A stretch of DNA of 64,000 bases from contig NZ_JACOPX010000010.1 of the NCBI RefSeq assembly GCF_015461835.1, positions 62,001-126,000 on the forward strand. The letters run 5' to 3'. This DNA is from Pseudomonas neuropathica (lineage in GTDB: Bacteria > Pseudomonadota > Gammaproteobacteria > Pseudomonadales > Pseudomonadaceae). The notes under the pieces were generated by a model. It saw nothing but the letters and a program-made list of their open reading frames with translations. It ran no database searches and was not told the DNA's origin. This document shows, one piece after another, positions 49,844-58,754 of the stretch; positions within the stretch are counted from its first letter, which is position 1, and every line of letters starts with the position of its first letter. A program made the translations under genes and the position numbers.

Positions 49844-50605
49844 ATGCAGATCGAAAACAAGGTTTTTATCGTCACCGGCGGCGCGTCCGGCCTGGGTGCC
49901 GCCACCGCTGAATTGCTGGTCAGTGCCGGCGCCAAAGTGATGCTGGTGGACATGAACGCCGAAGCTGTCGCCGCACAGGCGCAGCGTTTCGGCGCGCAAA
50001 GCGTCGTTGCCGATATCAGCAACGAAGCCGCCGCTGAAGCTGCCGTGCAGGCCACCGTTAAAGCCTTTGGCAGCGTCAACGGTCTGGTCAACTGCGCCGG
50101 TATCGTCCGTGGCGAGAAGATCCTCGGCAAGAACGGCCCGCATGCACTGAGCAGTTTCGCCCAAGTGATCAACGTCAACCTGATCGGCAGCTTCAATATG
50201 TTGCGCCTGGCCGCTGCGGCCATCGCCGAAGCCGAGGCCAATGCCGACGGCGAGCGCGGCGTGATCATCAACACCGCCTCGGTCGCAGCGTTCGACGGCC
50301 AGATCGGCCAAGCGGCGTATTCCGCTTCGAAAGGCGCGATCGCCAGCCTGACCCTGCCGGCCGCCCGTGAGCTGGCGCGTTTCGGCATCCGCGTGATGAC
50401 CATCGCCCCGGGCATTTTTGAAACGCCGATGATGGCCGGCATGACCCCGGAAGTCCGCGATTCGCTGGCCGCCGGCGTACCGTTCCCGCCGCGTCTGGGC
50501 AAGCCTGCCGAGTACGCCGCGCTGGTTCGGCATATCATCGAAAACAGCATGCTCAACGGCGAGGTGATCCGTCTCGACGGTGCCTTGCGCATGGCCGCCA
50601 AGTAA
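49844..50605 (+). CDS. SDR-family 3-hydroxyacyl-CoA dehydrogenase (HSD17B10/type II-like)
   Basis: A short-chain dehydrogenase of 253 residues. The NAD-binding motif is VTGGASGLGAATAE, the structural motif NCAGI, the catalytic Ser in INTASVAAFDG, and YSASK holds the catalytic Tyr and Lys. The C-terminal ETPMMAGMTPEV...FPPRLGKPAEYAALV matches type II 3-hydroxyacyl-CoA / 2-methyl-3-hydroxybutyryl-CoA dehydrogenases, which act in isoleucine breakdown. It lies 16 bases after the CoA ligase gene and 12 before the thiolase gene, so it is operonic. Confidence 0.9.
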   Translation: MQIENKVFIVTGGASGLGAATAELLVSAGAKVMLVDMNAEAVAAQAQRFGAQSVVADISNEAAAEAAVQATVKAFGSVNGLVNCAGIVRGEKILGKNGPHALSSFAQVINVNLIGSFNMLRLAAAAIAEAEANADGERGVIINTASVAAFDGQIGQAAYSASKGAIASLTLPAARELARFGIRVMTIAPGIFETPMMAGMTPEVRDSLAAGVPFPPRLGKPAEYAALVRHIIENSMLNGEVIRLDGALRMAAK

Positions 50606-50617
50606 GGAGGATTTGTC

Positions 50618-51811
50618 ATGACTATTTCCAACGACCCGATTGTTATCGTCAGCGCCGTGCGCACGCCGATGGGCGGTTTTCAGGGCGAACTGAAAAGCCT
50701 CACCGCGCCGCAACTCGGTGCTGCGGCGATCAAGGCAGCGGTTGAACGGGCCGGTGTTGCCAGCGACGCGGTCGATGAAGTGCTGTTCGGTTGCGTACTG
50801 CCTGCGGGCCTCGGCCAGGCACCTGCACGTCAAGCGGCACTGGGCGCCGGGCTGGATAAATCGACCCGCTGCACCACGGTCAACAAGATGTGCGGCTCGG
50901 GCATGGAAACCACCATTCTCGCCCATGACATGCTTATAGCTGGCAGCGCCGATGTGGTGATCGCCGGCGGCATGGAAAGCATGTCCAACTCGCCGTATCT
51001 GCTGGATCGTGCCCGCGCCGGTTATCGCATGGGCCATGGCCGCGTGCTCGACTCGATGTTCCTCGACGGCCTCGAAGACGCGTACGACAAGGGCCGCTTG
51101 ATGGGCACCTTCGCCGAAGACTGCGCCGAGACCAACCACTTCAGCCGCGAAGCACAGGACGCTTTTGCCATCGCCTCGACCACCCGCGCTCAGCAGGCAA
51201 TCGAAGACGGCAGCTTCAAAGACGAAATTGTTCCGCTGACCGTGACCGTCGGCAAAGAGCAGGTGCTGATCAGCCACGACGAGCAGCCACCGAAAGCCAA
51301 ACTGGACAAGATTGCCTCGCTGAAACCGGCGTTCCGCGAAGGCGGCACGGTGACGGCGGCGAACTCCAGCTCGATCTCTGATGGCGCGGCGGCACTGGTG
51401 CTGATGCGTCAGTCGCAGGCGCAGAAACTCGGCTTGAAACCGCTGGCGGTGATCCATGGCCACGCTGCGTTCGCCGACACGCCGGGCCTGTTCCCGGTGG
51501 CGCCGATTGGCGCGATCAAGAAGTTGATCAAGAAAACCGGTTGGTCGCTGGGTGATGTCGATCTGTTCGAGGTCAACGAAGCGTTTGCCGTGGTTGGCAT
51601 GGCGGCGATGACGCACCTGGAAATCCCCCATGACAAGCTGAATGTGCATGGTGGCGCCTGTGCGCTGGGTCATCCGATCGGTGCTTCGGGTGCGCGGATT
51701 CTGGTGACGTTGTTGTCGGCCTTGCGCCAGAGAAAGCAGAAGCGCGGTATTGCGGCGATCTGCATCGGCGGCGGCGAAGCGACGGCCATGGCTGTGGAAT
51801 GCCTTTACTAA
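50618..51811 (+). CDS. Acetyl-CoA C-acyltransferase (thiolase)
   Basis: Cleaves 3-ketoacyl-CoA, possibly 2-methylacetoacetyl-CoA, to acetyl-CoA and a shorter acyl-CoA. Length is 397 residues. The nucleophile Cys is in TTVNKMCGSGMET (about residue 92), the catalytic His in GGACALGHPIGASGARI (about 351) and the second Cys in ICIGGGEATAMAVE (about 381). The start has a strong AAGGAGG site. It follows the SDR dehydrogenase gene directly; a REP pair separates it from the acyl-CoA dehydrogenase gene. Confidence 0.93.
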   Translation: MTISNDPIVIVSAVRTPMGGFQGELKSLTAPQLGAAAIKAAVERAGVASDAVDEVLFGCVLPAGLGQAPARQAALGAGLDKSTRCTTVNKMCGSGMETTILAHDMLIAGSADVVIAGGMESMSNSPYLLDRARAGYRMGHGRVLDSMFLDGLEDAYDKGRLMGTFAEDCAETNHFSREAQDAFAIASTTRAQQAIEDGSFKDEIVPLTVTVGKEQVLISHDEQPPKAKLDKIASLKPAFREGGTVTAANSSSISDGAAALVLMRQSQAQKLGLKPLAVIHGHAAFADTPGLFPVAPIGAIKKLIKKTGWSLGDVDLFEVNEAFAVVGMAAMTHLEIPHDKLNVHGGACALGHPIGASGARILVTLLSALRQRKQKRGIAAICIGGGEATAMAVECLY

Positions 51812-51821
51812 ACACACTAAT

Positions 51822-51916
51822 CCTGTAGGAGCTGACGAGTGCAACGAGGCTGCGATCTTTTGATCTTGTTTTTAAATCAAGATCAAAAGATCGCAGCCTG
51901 CGGCAGCTCCTACAGG
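51822..51916. repeat. REP pair inside the acyl-CoA oxidation cluster
   Basis: The left arm carries the variant GTAGGAGCTGACGAGTGCAA, the right arm the canonical GCAGCCTGCGGCAGCTCCTA, with an inner GATCTTG/CAAGATC arm. It is 11 bases after the thiolase stop and 34 before the next ATG, so it may set 3' stability of the upstream message. Confidence 0.86.
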
Positions 51917-51949
51917 GGAACGTGTGTAACCCGGATTTAAGGATTCACC

Positions 51950-53077
51950 ATGATTCCCAACGAAGACCAAACCCAGATCCGTGATATGGCCCGGCAATTT
52001 GCCGAGGAACGCTTGAAGCCGTTCGCCGCCGAGTGGGATCGCGAGCACCGTTTCCCCAAGGCAGCCATCGCTGAAATGGCCGAACTGGGCTTCTTCGGCA
52101 TGCTCGTGCCGGAGCAGTGGGGCGGTTGCGACACCGGTTACCTGGCGTACGCCATGGCTCTGGAAGAAATCGCCGCCGGCGACGGCGCCTGTTCGACGAT
52201 CATGAGCGTGCACAACTCGGTCGGCTGCGTGCCGATCCTCAAGTTCGGCAACGACGATCAGCGTGAACGCTTCCTCAAACCGTTGGCCAGCGGCGCCATG
52301 CTCGGTGCCTTTGCATTGACCGAACCACAGGCCGGTTCCGACGCCAGCAGCCTGAAAACCCGCGCACGCCTGGAAGGCGATCACTATGTGCTGAACGGCT
52401 GCAAACAGTTCATCACCTCCGGACAGAACGCCGGGATCGTGATTGTGTTTGCGGTCACTGATCCGAGCGCCGGCAAGCGCGGCATCAGCGCGTTTATCGT
52501 GCCGACTGATTCACCGGGCTATAAAGTCGCTCGCGTCGAAGACAAGCTCGGCCAACACGCCTCCGACACCTGCCAGATCCTCTTTGAAGATGTGAAAGTG
52601 CCGGTGGCCAACCGCCTGGGTGAAGAGGGCGAGGGCTACAAGATTGCTCTGGCCAACCTTGAAGGCGGTCGCGTCGGCATCGCTTCGCAAGCGGTGGGCA
52701 TGGCTCGCGCGGCGTTTGAAGCGGCGCGTGATTACGCCCGTGAACGCGACACCTTCGGCAAGCCGATCATCGAGCATCAGGCCGTGGCTTTCCGCCTCGC
52801 CGACATGGCCACGCAGATCGCCGTCGCCCGGCAAATGGTGCATTACGCGGCAGCCCTGCGTGACGGTGGGCAACCGGCACTGGTCGAGGCGTCGATGGCC
52901 AAACTGTTCGCCTCGGAAATGGCCGAAAAGGTCTGCTCGATGGCGTTGCAAACCCTCGGCGGTTACGGTTACCTCAACGACTTCCCGCTGGAGCGCATCT
53001 ACCGCGATGTGCGCGTGTGCCAGATCTACGAAGGCACCAGCGATATTCAGCGCATGGTCATTTCGCGCAATCTTTAA
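51950..53077 (+). CDS. Acyl-CoA dehydrogenase (short/branched-chain)
   Basis: A flavoprotein desaturating acyl-CoA thioesters, passing electrons to ETF. Length is 375 residues. Motifs include FALTEPQAGSDASSL (FAD/substrate loop), IVFAVTDPSAGKRGISAF, QTLGGYGYLNDFPLERIYRD and the catalytic Glu in IYEGTSDIQRMVISRNL. It resembles butyryl/2-methylbutyryl-CoA dehydrogenases. The ATG follows AAGGATTCACC. The second paralogue at 54138-55289 is clearly related but distinct. Confidence 0.93.
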   Translation: MIPNEDQTQIRDMARQFAEERLKPFAAEWDREHRFPKAAIAEMAELGFFGMLVPEQWGGCDTGYLAYAMALEEIAAGDGACSTIMSVHNSVGCVPILKFGNDDQRERFLKPLASGAMLGAFALTEPQAGSDASSLKTRARLEGDHYVLNGCKQFITSGQNAGIVIVFAVTDPSAGKRGISAFIVPTDSPGYKVARVEDKLGQHASDTCQILFEDVKVPVANRLGEEGEGYKIALANLEGGRVGIASQAVGMARAAFEAARDYARERDTFGKPIIEHQAVAFRLADMATQIAVARQMVHYAAALRDGGQPALVEASMAKLFASEMAEKVCSMALQTLGGYGYLNDFPLERIYRDVRVCQIYEGTSDIQRMVISRNL

Positions 53078-53093
53078 TAAGGAATTTTGATTC

Positions 53094-53867
53094 ATGACGT
53101 ACGAAACCATTCTGCTGGAAACCCATGGCCGCGTTGGCCTCATCACCCTCAACCGTCCGCAGGCGTTGAATGCCCTGAATGCGCAACTGGTCAGCGAAGT
53201 GAACCAGGCCCTGGATGCGCTGGAAGCGGATGCGAACATTGGCTGCATCGTTCTCACCGGTTCGAAAAAGGCCTTTGCCGCTGGCGCCGACATCAAGGAA
53301 ATGGCCGAGCTGACCTACCCGCAGATCTACATGGACGATCTGTTCAGCGACAGCGATCGCGTGGCCAACCGGCGTAAGCCGATCATTGGCGCCGTCAACG
53401 GCTTTGCCCTTGGCGGTGGTTGTGAACTGGCGTTGATGTGCGACTTCATTCTGGCCGGTGACAACGCCAGATTCGGTCAGCCGGAAATCAACCTCGGTGT
53501 ACTGCCGGGCATGGGCGGCACCCAGCGTCTGACCCGCGCCGTCGGCAAGGCGAAAGCCATGGAAATGTGCCTGAGCGGACGCATGATCGATGCGGTGGAG
53601 GCCGAGCGTTGCGGCATCGTTGCGCGGATTGTGCCGAGCGATGAGTTGTTGGATGAAGCGCTGAAAGTGGCCGCAGTGATTGCCAGCAAGTCGTTGCCGA
53701 TTGCGATGATGGTCAAGGAAAGTGTCAACCGAGCCTTTGAGGTCAATCTGACTGAGGGCGTGCGCTTTGAGCGCCGGGTGTTCCATGCGGCGTTCGCGAC
53801 GCAGGATCAGAAGGAAGGGATGGCGGCTTTTATTGCCAAGCGTGAGGCTGAGTTCAAAGGCAAATAA
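53094..53867 (+). CDS. Enoyl-CoA hydratase
   Basis: Adds water to 2-enoyl-CoA, 257 residues, standard crotonase length. Oxyanion loop KAFAAGADIKEMAELTY and AVNGFALGGGCELALMCDFILA. The two catalytic Glu are in GGGCELAL and QPEINLGVLPGMGGTQRL, which marks a true hydratase. It closes the + strand set of genes and lies 16 bases after the acyl-CoA dehydrogenase gene with a GGAATTTTG site. Confidence 0.94.
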   Translation: MTYETILLETHGRVGLITLNRPQALNALNAQLVSEVNQALDALEADANIGCIVLTGSKKAFAAGADIKEMAELTYPQIYMDDLFSDSDRVANRRKPIIGAVNGFALGGGCELALMCDFILAGDNARFGQPEINLGVLPGMGGTQRLTRAVGKAKAMEMCLSGRMIDAVEAERCGIVARIVPSDELLDEALKVAAVIASKSLPIAMMVKESVNRAFEVNLTEGVRFERRVFHAAFATQDQKEGMAAFIAKREAEFKGK

Positions 53868-53920
53868 ATGCGGTGCCTGAGCTGACGCCTTCGCGAGCAG
53901 GCTTGATTTAAATCAAAATC

Positions 53921-53966
53921 AAAAGCCCCTAACCCTCTCCCGGAGGGAGAGGGGACTGATTGGGGG
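53921..53966. repeat. CCCTCTCCC-GGAGGGAGAGGGG inverted repeat
   Basis: CCTAACCCTCTCCCGGAGGG...GAGAGGGGACTG forms a short tight hairpin. A related, inverted element lies at 54083-54128. A separate repeat family of pseudomonads, preceded by a fragment of a TTCGCGAGCAGGCTTG REP arm. Confidence 0.75.
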
Positions 53967-54082
53967 ATATTTCAGATTTACGCCGACCTGAGAGAACTTT
54001 ACTGAATCCCTGATCGACCTGGTTTACCCAATCCATAATCGCCTCGGTCTTTCAGGTCGATGTATGACGCCAGACACCTCGG

Positions 54083-54128
54083 TCGGCCCCCTCTTCCTCC
54101 GGGAGAGGGCTGGGGTGAGGGAAAGGGG
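54083..54128. repeat. Second CTCTTCCTCCGGGAGAGGG element
   Basis: GGCCCCCTCTTCCTCCGGGA...GGCTGGGGTGAGGG resembles the element at 53921-53966. Together they bound about 115 bases of apparently non-coding DNA in the convergent gap between the two catabolic blocks, perhaps a repeat-flanked miniature element. Confidence 0.65.
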
Positions 54129-54137
54129 CCAACACCG

Positions 54138-55289
54138 TTACAACTGATAGTTCTTCAGCTCCCGCGCAATCACCATCCGCTGAATCTCGCTCGACCCTTC
54201 ATAGATCTGGGTAATCCGCGCATCGCGGTAATACTTCTCGACCGGGTAATCCTCCAGATACCCATACCCGCCATGAATCTGAATCGCTGACGAACAGACC
54301 TTCTCGGCCATTTCCGACGCAAACAGTTTGGCCTGTGACGCCTCCGACAAACACGGTTTGCCCGCCGTGCGCAGTCGCGCCGCATGCAGGATCATCAGGC
54401 GTGCCGCGTTGATTTGCATGTGCATGTCGGCCAACAGATTGGCGATGCTCTGGTGCTCGTTGATCGGTTTGCCGAACTGGATGCGATCGCGCGAATACAC
54501 CAGCGCCGCTTCAAACGCGGCACGGGCGATGCCCAATGCTTGCGCAGCGATGCCGATGCGTCCTCCTTCAAGGTTGGACAGGGCGATGGCCAGACCTTTG
54601 CCGCGTTCACCGAGCAGATTGGCCTCGGGAATGCTGCAGTTGTTCAGCGTCACCGCGCAGGTATCGGAGGCGCGGATGCCCATCTTGTGCTCGGTGCGAT
54701 CGACGATAAACCCCGCTGTATCGGTCGGCACCAGAAACGCCGAAATACCTTTCTTGCCCAGATCCGGATCGGTCACGGCAAAGACGATCGCCAGTTTCGC
54801 CCGTTTGCCGTTGCTGACAAATTGCTTGGCGCCGTTGATCACCCACTGGCCGTCGCGTAGTTCGGCGCGGGTACGCAGGTTGTGCGCCTCGGAACCGGCC
54901 TGCGGTTCGGTCAGGCAGAAACAGCCGATGGTTTGCCCACTGGCCAGATCCGCCAGCCAGGTCTGTTTTTGCGCTTCGCTGCCGTAATTGAGCACCGGGC
55001 CGCAGCCGACCGAGTTATGGATACTCATGAAGGCGCCGGTTGCGCCGTCACCGGCGGAAATCTCTTCCACAGCCAAGGCGTAGGCAACGTAATCGACGTA
55101 AGTGCCACCCCATTCCTCGGGCACCACCATGCCGAGCAAACCGAGTTCACCCATCTTCGCCACCAGCGCGTCGTCGATCCAGCCAGCCTTTTCCCACGCC
55201 TGCGCATGGGGCGCGATTTCGCCACGGGCAAAGTCCCGGGCCATGTCGCGGATCATCACTTGTTCTTCAGTCAGTTCGAGATCGTGCAT
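54138..55289 (-). CDS. Acyl-CoA dehydrogenase (isobutyryl-CoA dehydrogenase-like)
   Basis: A 383-residue flavoprotein. Motifs are CFCLTEPQAGSEAHNL, IVFAVTDPDLGKKGISAFLV, IQIHGGYGYLEDYPVEKYYRD and the catalytic Glu in IYEGSSEIQRMVIAREL. It is paired with a 3-hydroxyisobutyryl-CoA hydrolase gene 3 bases upstream, so isobutyryl-CoA from valine is a likely substrate (inference). It converges with the + strand cluster, which has its own acyl-CoA dehydrogenase. Confidence 0.92.
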   Translation of the reverse strand: MHDLELTEEQVMIRDMARDFARGEIAPHAQAWEKAGWIDDALVAKMGELGLLGMVVPEEWGGTYVDYVAYALAVEEISAGDGATGAFMSIHNSVGCGPVLNYGSEAQKQTWLADLASGQTIGCFCLTEPQAGSEAHNLRTRAELRDGQWVINGAKQFVSNGKRAKLAIVFAVTDPDLGKKGISAFLVPTDTAGFIVDRTEHKMGIRASDTCAVTLNNCSIPEANLLGERGKGLAIALSNLEGGRIGIAAQALGIARAAFEAALVYSRDRIQFGKPINEHQSIANLLADMHMQINAARLMILHAARLRTAGKPCLSEASQAKLFASEMAEKVCSSAIQIHGGYGYLEDYPVEKYYRDARITQIYEGSSEIQRMVIARELKNYQL

Positions 55290-55292
55290 GGC

Positions 55293-56399
55293 TCAGCTCC
55301 CGCTCTCAGCAAACCCGTGGAAGAAACTCGCGACATGCTCTGCGTCCAGCGCAGCGAGGGTCGGCGGGTTCCAGCGAGGTGTCTTGTCTTTATCGATCAG
55401 CAGGGCGCGGACGCCTTCGATCAGGTCGCCGCGGGCGAACCACTGGCGATCCAGATGCAGTTCCAGCGCGAAGCACTGTTCCAGGCTCAAGTGGCGGCCG
55501 CGACGCAGCATCTCCAGGGTCACCGCCATGGCCAACGGCGAGCGGGTTTCCAGCAGATCAGCCGTTGTGGTCGCCCATTCGTGGCTGTTGGCAACCGTCA
55601 CTGCGCGTAACTGCTCGACCATGCTCGGTACGTCCGGCAGGGCGAAGAAATGGTCGATGGCCGGGCGCAAAGCCTCAAGTGGCGCATCGGGCAAGGTTTG
55701 CACCGCGTGTTTGGCCAGCAGGTTTTGCAGGGCCTTGAGCGGTGTGTCCTGCCATTCCATCTGATCGAGTCTTTCGTCGAGCAGCGCCAGTTTGCTGCTG
55801 TCCAGATACCAGTCGGCCAAGCCGCAATACAGCGCGTCGGCGGCACGGATCTGCACGCCGCTGACCCCCAGATAGATGCCCAACTCACCGGGAATGCGCG
55901 GCAGGAAATAGCTGCCACCGACATCAGGGAAATAACCGATGGCCACTTCTGGCATGGCCAGACGGCTCTTCTCGGTGACCACACGCAGATCGGCGCCTTG
56001 CACCAGGCCCATGCCGCCGCCGAGGACGAAACCGTCCATCAGCGCCAATACCGGTTTGCGGTAGTGATGAATCGTCAGGTCGAGGGCGTATTCCTCGACG
56101 AAGAAATCTTCGTGCAGCGTGTCGCCGCTTTTGAAACTGTCGTACAGGGACCGAATGTCGCCACCGGCACAGAAGGCTTTTTCACCGGCACCGCGCAGGA
56201 CCACGGCGTGAACATCGGCGTCAGTCGCCCAGGCGTCGAGCTGCTGTTGCAGCAAGCGCACCATGTCGAGGGTAATGGCATTGAGACCGGCGGGGCGGTT
56301 GAGGGTCAGGTGACCGATATGATTGCGAACCTCGGCCAGCACTTCGTTTTGCGTGGCATCCATGGACGGGGTCCGCGGGGATGAAGCCTGAGCTGTCAT
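55293..56399 (-). CDS. 3-hydroxyisobutyryl-CoA hydrolase (crotonase family)
   Basis: Hydrolyses 3-hydroxyisobutyryl-CoA in valine catabolism, 368 residues, longer than a hydratase by the HIBCH C-terminal extension. Motifs are KAFCAGGDIRSLYD, ALMDGFVLGGGMGLVQGADLRV and MPEVAIGYFPDVGGSYFLPR, with the Glu and Asp typical of HIBCH. LSLEQCFALELHLDRQWFARGDLIEGVRALLIDKDKTPRW is the diagnostic late block. The start at 56399 has GGGAG upstream; a Met 12 codons in is another choice. First gene of the two-gene minus-strand block. Confidence 0.9.
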   Translation of the reverse strand: MTAQASSPRTPSMDATQNEVLAEVRNHIGHLTLNRPAGLNAITLDMVRLLQQQLDAWATDADVHAVVLRGAGEKAFCAGGDIRSLYDSFKSGDTLHEDFFVEEYALDLTIHHYRKPVLALMDGFVLGGGMGLVQGADLRVVTEKSRLAMPEVAIGYFPDVGGSYFLPRIPGELGIYLGVSGVQIRAADALYCGLADWYLDSSKLALLDERLDQMEWQDTPLKALQNLLAKHAVQTLPDAPLEALRPAIDHFFALPDVPSMVEQLRAVTVANSHEWATTTADLLETRSPLAMAVTLEMLRRGRHLSLEQCFALELHLDRQWFARGDLIEGVRALLIDKDKTPRWNPPTLAALDAEHVASFFHGFAESGS

Positions 56400-56547
56400 C
56401 AGTAACTCCCTGCTTTTATTGTCTTTATTCGAGAAGCTCGCGCGCGAGCGTTAGCCGATCGTAACAGTGCAAATTTGCCATGTACAACCGGGATATTCGC
56501 AGGGGGAGTTTGCGTTTTTACCTTGGTCGAAATTGTACGCGGGCTCA

Positions 56548-56632
56548 TGTAGGAGCTGCCGCAGGCTGCGATCTTTTGATCTTGACCTTAAATAACAAAA
56601 TCAAAAGATCGCAGCCTTCGGCAGCTCCTACA
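56548..56632. repeat. REP pair, GTAGGAGCTGCCGCAGGCTG family
   Basis: TGTAGGAGCTGCCGCAGGCT inverted against CAGCCTTCGGCAGCTCCTAC with an AAATAA-rich spacer. It lies just after the HPP gene stop and 5' of the hydrolase gene. Confidence 0.87.
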
Positions 56633-56637
56633 CGGAG

Positions 56638-57324
56638 TCAGGTGAAGGTTTGGGTAATGCTGCGGCGCTTGGCGTGCAGTTCACTGGCGTGGATCAGTTG
56701 TTCGAGATCTTCGGGGGTGATGTCGATGAAAGCTTCCATGTCGGCCAACGCGAGCTTGAGGTCTTCGGCGGTGATGGCCTGACTGTCGACGGGCGCAACG
56801 ATCGGCGCCGGTTCAGCCGGTCGTTTTGGATAACGAATGCGCGTCAGGTTGTTGTAGGCAAGCGCGCTGAGCAGCATGCACGCCGCGCCGAGCATCACCG
56901 GTTCCATGGCTTTCCAGTCCATGGCGATGGTCGCCGGATCGGCCAGCACCAGCGTCAGGGCCAACGCGCCAGCGGGCGGATGCAGGCAGCGCAGCCAGCA
57001 CATCAGGATCAGCGCCACACCCGCCGCCAGACAGGCGCTGCCAAGGGTTCGGCCAAGCACATGCGCCACCAGCAACGCGACCACGCCAGCACATAAATAG
57101 CCACCGACAATCGACCACGGCTGGGCGAGGGCGCCGGAGGACACAGCGAACAGCAACACCGCCGATGCGCCCAGCGGGCCGATCAGGTGATAGGCGACCT
57201 CATGGCCGAACACCTGCGCGCACAACCACACACTGAACAACGTGCCCAACGCCATGCCGATGGCGGCGCGGCTCCATTCGGTGGGACGGGTGTTGATGGC
57301 GGCGGGCAACCAGCGAGCGAGCAT
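56638..57324 (-). CDS. HPP-family integral membrane protein
   Basis: A 228-residue protein with four to five hydrophobic segments in residues 20-165 and the family hallmark CLHPPAGALALTLVL near residue 110. VAYHLIGPLGASAVLLFAV and SGALAQPWSIVGGYL are also typical. A soluble C-terminal tail of about 60 acidic residues ends in AKRRSITQTFT. HPP proteins include a nitrite transporter of cyanobacteria and chloroplasts, but most bacterial members are unassigned. The ATG at 57324 has AAGGATCGG upstream; earlier starts would add a non-conserved tail. Confidence 0.85.
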   Translation of the reverse strand: MLARWLPAAINTRPTEWSRAAIGMALGTLFSVWLCAQVFGHEVAYHLIGPLGASAVLLFAVSSGALAQPWSIVGGYLCAGVVALLVAHVLGRTLGSACLAAGVALILMCWLRCLHPPAGALALTLVLADPATIAMDWKAMEPVMLGAACMLLSALAYNNLTRIRYPKRPAEPAPIVAPVDSQAITAEDLKLALADMEAFIDITPEDLEQLIHASELHAKRRSITQTFT

Positions 57325-57481
57325 GTGAATCCGATCCTTGCAGCAAATTCGAGGCAAAAAAAAGGACTTGTCCGGCATATCCGGAAAGCCCTCGAAGTGT
57401 TCCAACATTGGGGGAGGAACGCGCACAGTGTGCCGGGCAAACTCGATGCTGACAAATTCATATTAATGCAGATTTAGTGCA

Positions 57482-58660
57482 TTAATTTTGAATTGAAGCG
57501 GCGCGACGGCCACTGACGAAACACAAATAGCCGCCCACAGCCGCCAGTGCGCTCAAGGCATAGAACATGCTCGGTGCCGGCGTGTGCATCAGCAGAAACC
57601 CGCACATGACCGGACTGAACGCACCGCCAAGCGCGGCCAGGTTCTGCGCGCCGTAATAGCTACCGCGCAATTCTTCCGGGGCGAGGGTGTCGACAAACAG
57701 AAAGTCGGCCGGGTAAATGATCATCTCGCCCAAGGTGAAGATGAACATCGCCACGCACCAGCCGACCAGGCTGTCAGCCAGACTGAAGCCGATCAGCCCG
57801 ACGATGAACAACGCGGTGCCGCCAACAATCCAGTGGCGCAGATGCTCGCGGGTGAGTAATCGACCGATCTGGTACTGCAACACAATCACTGTGATCGCGT
57901 TGCAGGCAAGGAGGGCGGCCATGGTATCCAGCGTCTGTTGCTGGGTGTGGGTGACCAGCAGGTACTGCGACAGGTACAGGGTGAAACGCCCGTGCACCAG
58001 CGTGCTGAGCAGGCAGCCCAAGGTAAACAGGATCATCGTGCGGTCGTTTTTCAGGATGATCAGGGTTTTCAGAAAGCTGGGTGGCGCAGCGATTGCCGAG
58101 ACCGGATTCACTTCACGCGTGGCACCGAGCAGCAGAAAGATGCTCCCGATGGCAATCGCGCCCGCGACGATAAACGGCGCTGACGGCTGAATGCCAGCAA
58201 TCACCACGCCGATCATCGGGCCGACGGCGTAACCGATGTTGGTCAGCGTGTAGTTCAGGGAAAACGCCTTGACTCGCTGGCCCACTGGCAGGTTTTCACT
58301 GAGGATGGCTTTGGAGCAGATCAGGAACAGTGCTGACGCCGTTTCGCTGATGATCAGCACCAGAGTGACCAGGTACAGATTCTGCGCGAAGGTCAGCAGG
58401 ATCAGACCGATACCGCTGGAAAGCATGGTCAGGATCAGCAACTGGCGCTTGTCCAGCCGATCGATGATGTAACCACCGTAGAGCGACAACAACGTGGCGC
58501 TGAACACCGCGATCCCCAGCAGCAGGCCGACGTCTTGCGGGTTGAGGTCGAGCTTGTTGCTGAGGAACAGCGTCAGTAGCGGGCTGATCAGCGCGCGGCT
58601 GATGACGACGGTCAGCGAACTGATCATCAACCGGCGGATGAGGCGCGAGTAGGTAGCCAC
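57482..58660 (-). CDS. MFS transporter, MdtH/YdeE-like
   Basis: A 392-residue permease with 12 hydrophobic segments, GTG start at 58660. The loop 2-3 signature is YGGYIIDRLDKRQLL, and early residues SRALISPLLTLFLSNKLDLNPQDVGLLL fit the YdeE/MdtH drug- or dipeptide-exporter group. Substrate unknown. The gene stands alone, with no regulator nearby. Its 3' end is 157 bases from the HPP gene start on the same strand. Confidence 0.85.
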   Translation of the reverse strand: MATYSRLIRRLMISSLTVVISRALISPLLTLFLSNKLDLNPQDVGLLLGIAVFSATLLSLYGGYIIDRLDKRQLLILTMLSSGIGLILLTFAQNLYLVTLVLIISETASALFLICSKAILSENLPVGQRVKAFSLNYTLTNIGYAVGPMIGVVIAGIQPSAPFIVAGAIAIGSIFLLLGATREVNPVSAIAAPPSFLKTLIILKNDRTMILFTLGCLLSTLVHGRFTLYLSQYLLVTHTQQQTLDTMAALLACNAITVIVLQYQIGRLLTREHLRHWIVGGTALFIVGLIGFSLADSLVGWCVAMFIFTLGEMIIYPADFLFVDTLAPEELRGSYYGAQNLAALGGAFSPVMCGFLLMHTPAPSMFYALSALAAVGGYLCFVSGRRAASIQN

Positions 58661-58754
58661 GAAGGGTCAATGTCCTTATTTCAAATGCCTGGCGGGCGTA
58701 CGCCATCCTCACCGGGCATCCACCACCGGTCAAGCCGCTACAACGCATTTCCTT

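Noticed and set aside
49829..51844. 671-codon minus-strand open frame across the SDR and thiolase genes
   Set aside because: It spans two real genes in antisense and reads as Arg/His/Ala-rich sequence without any domain; typical shadow in GC-rich DNA.
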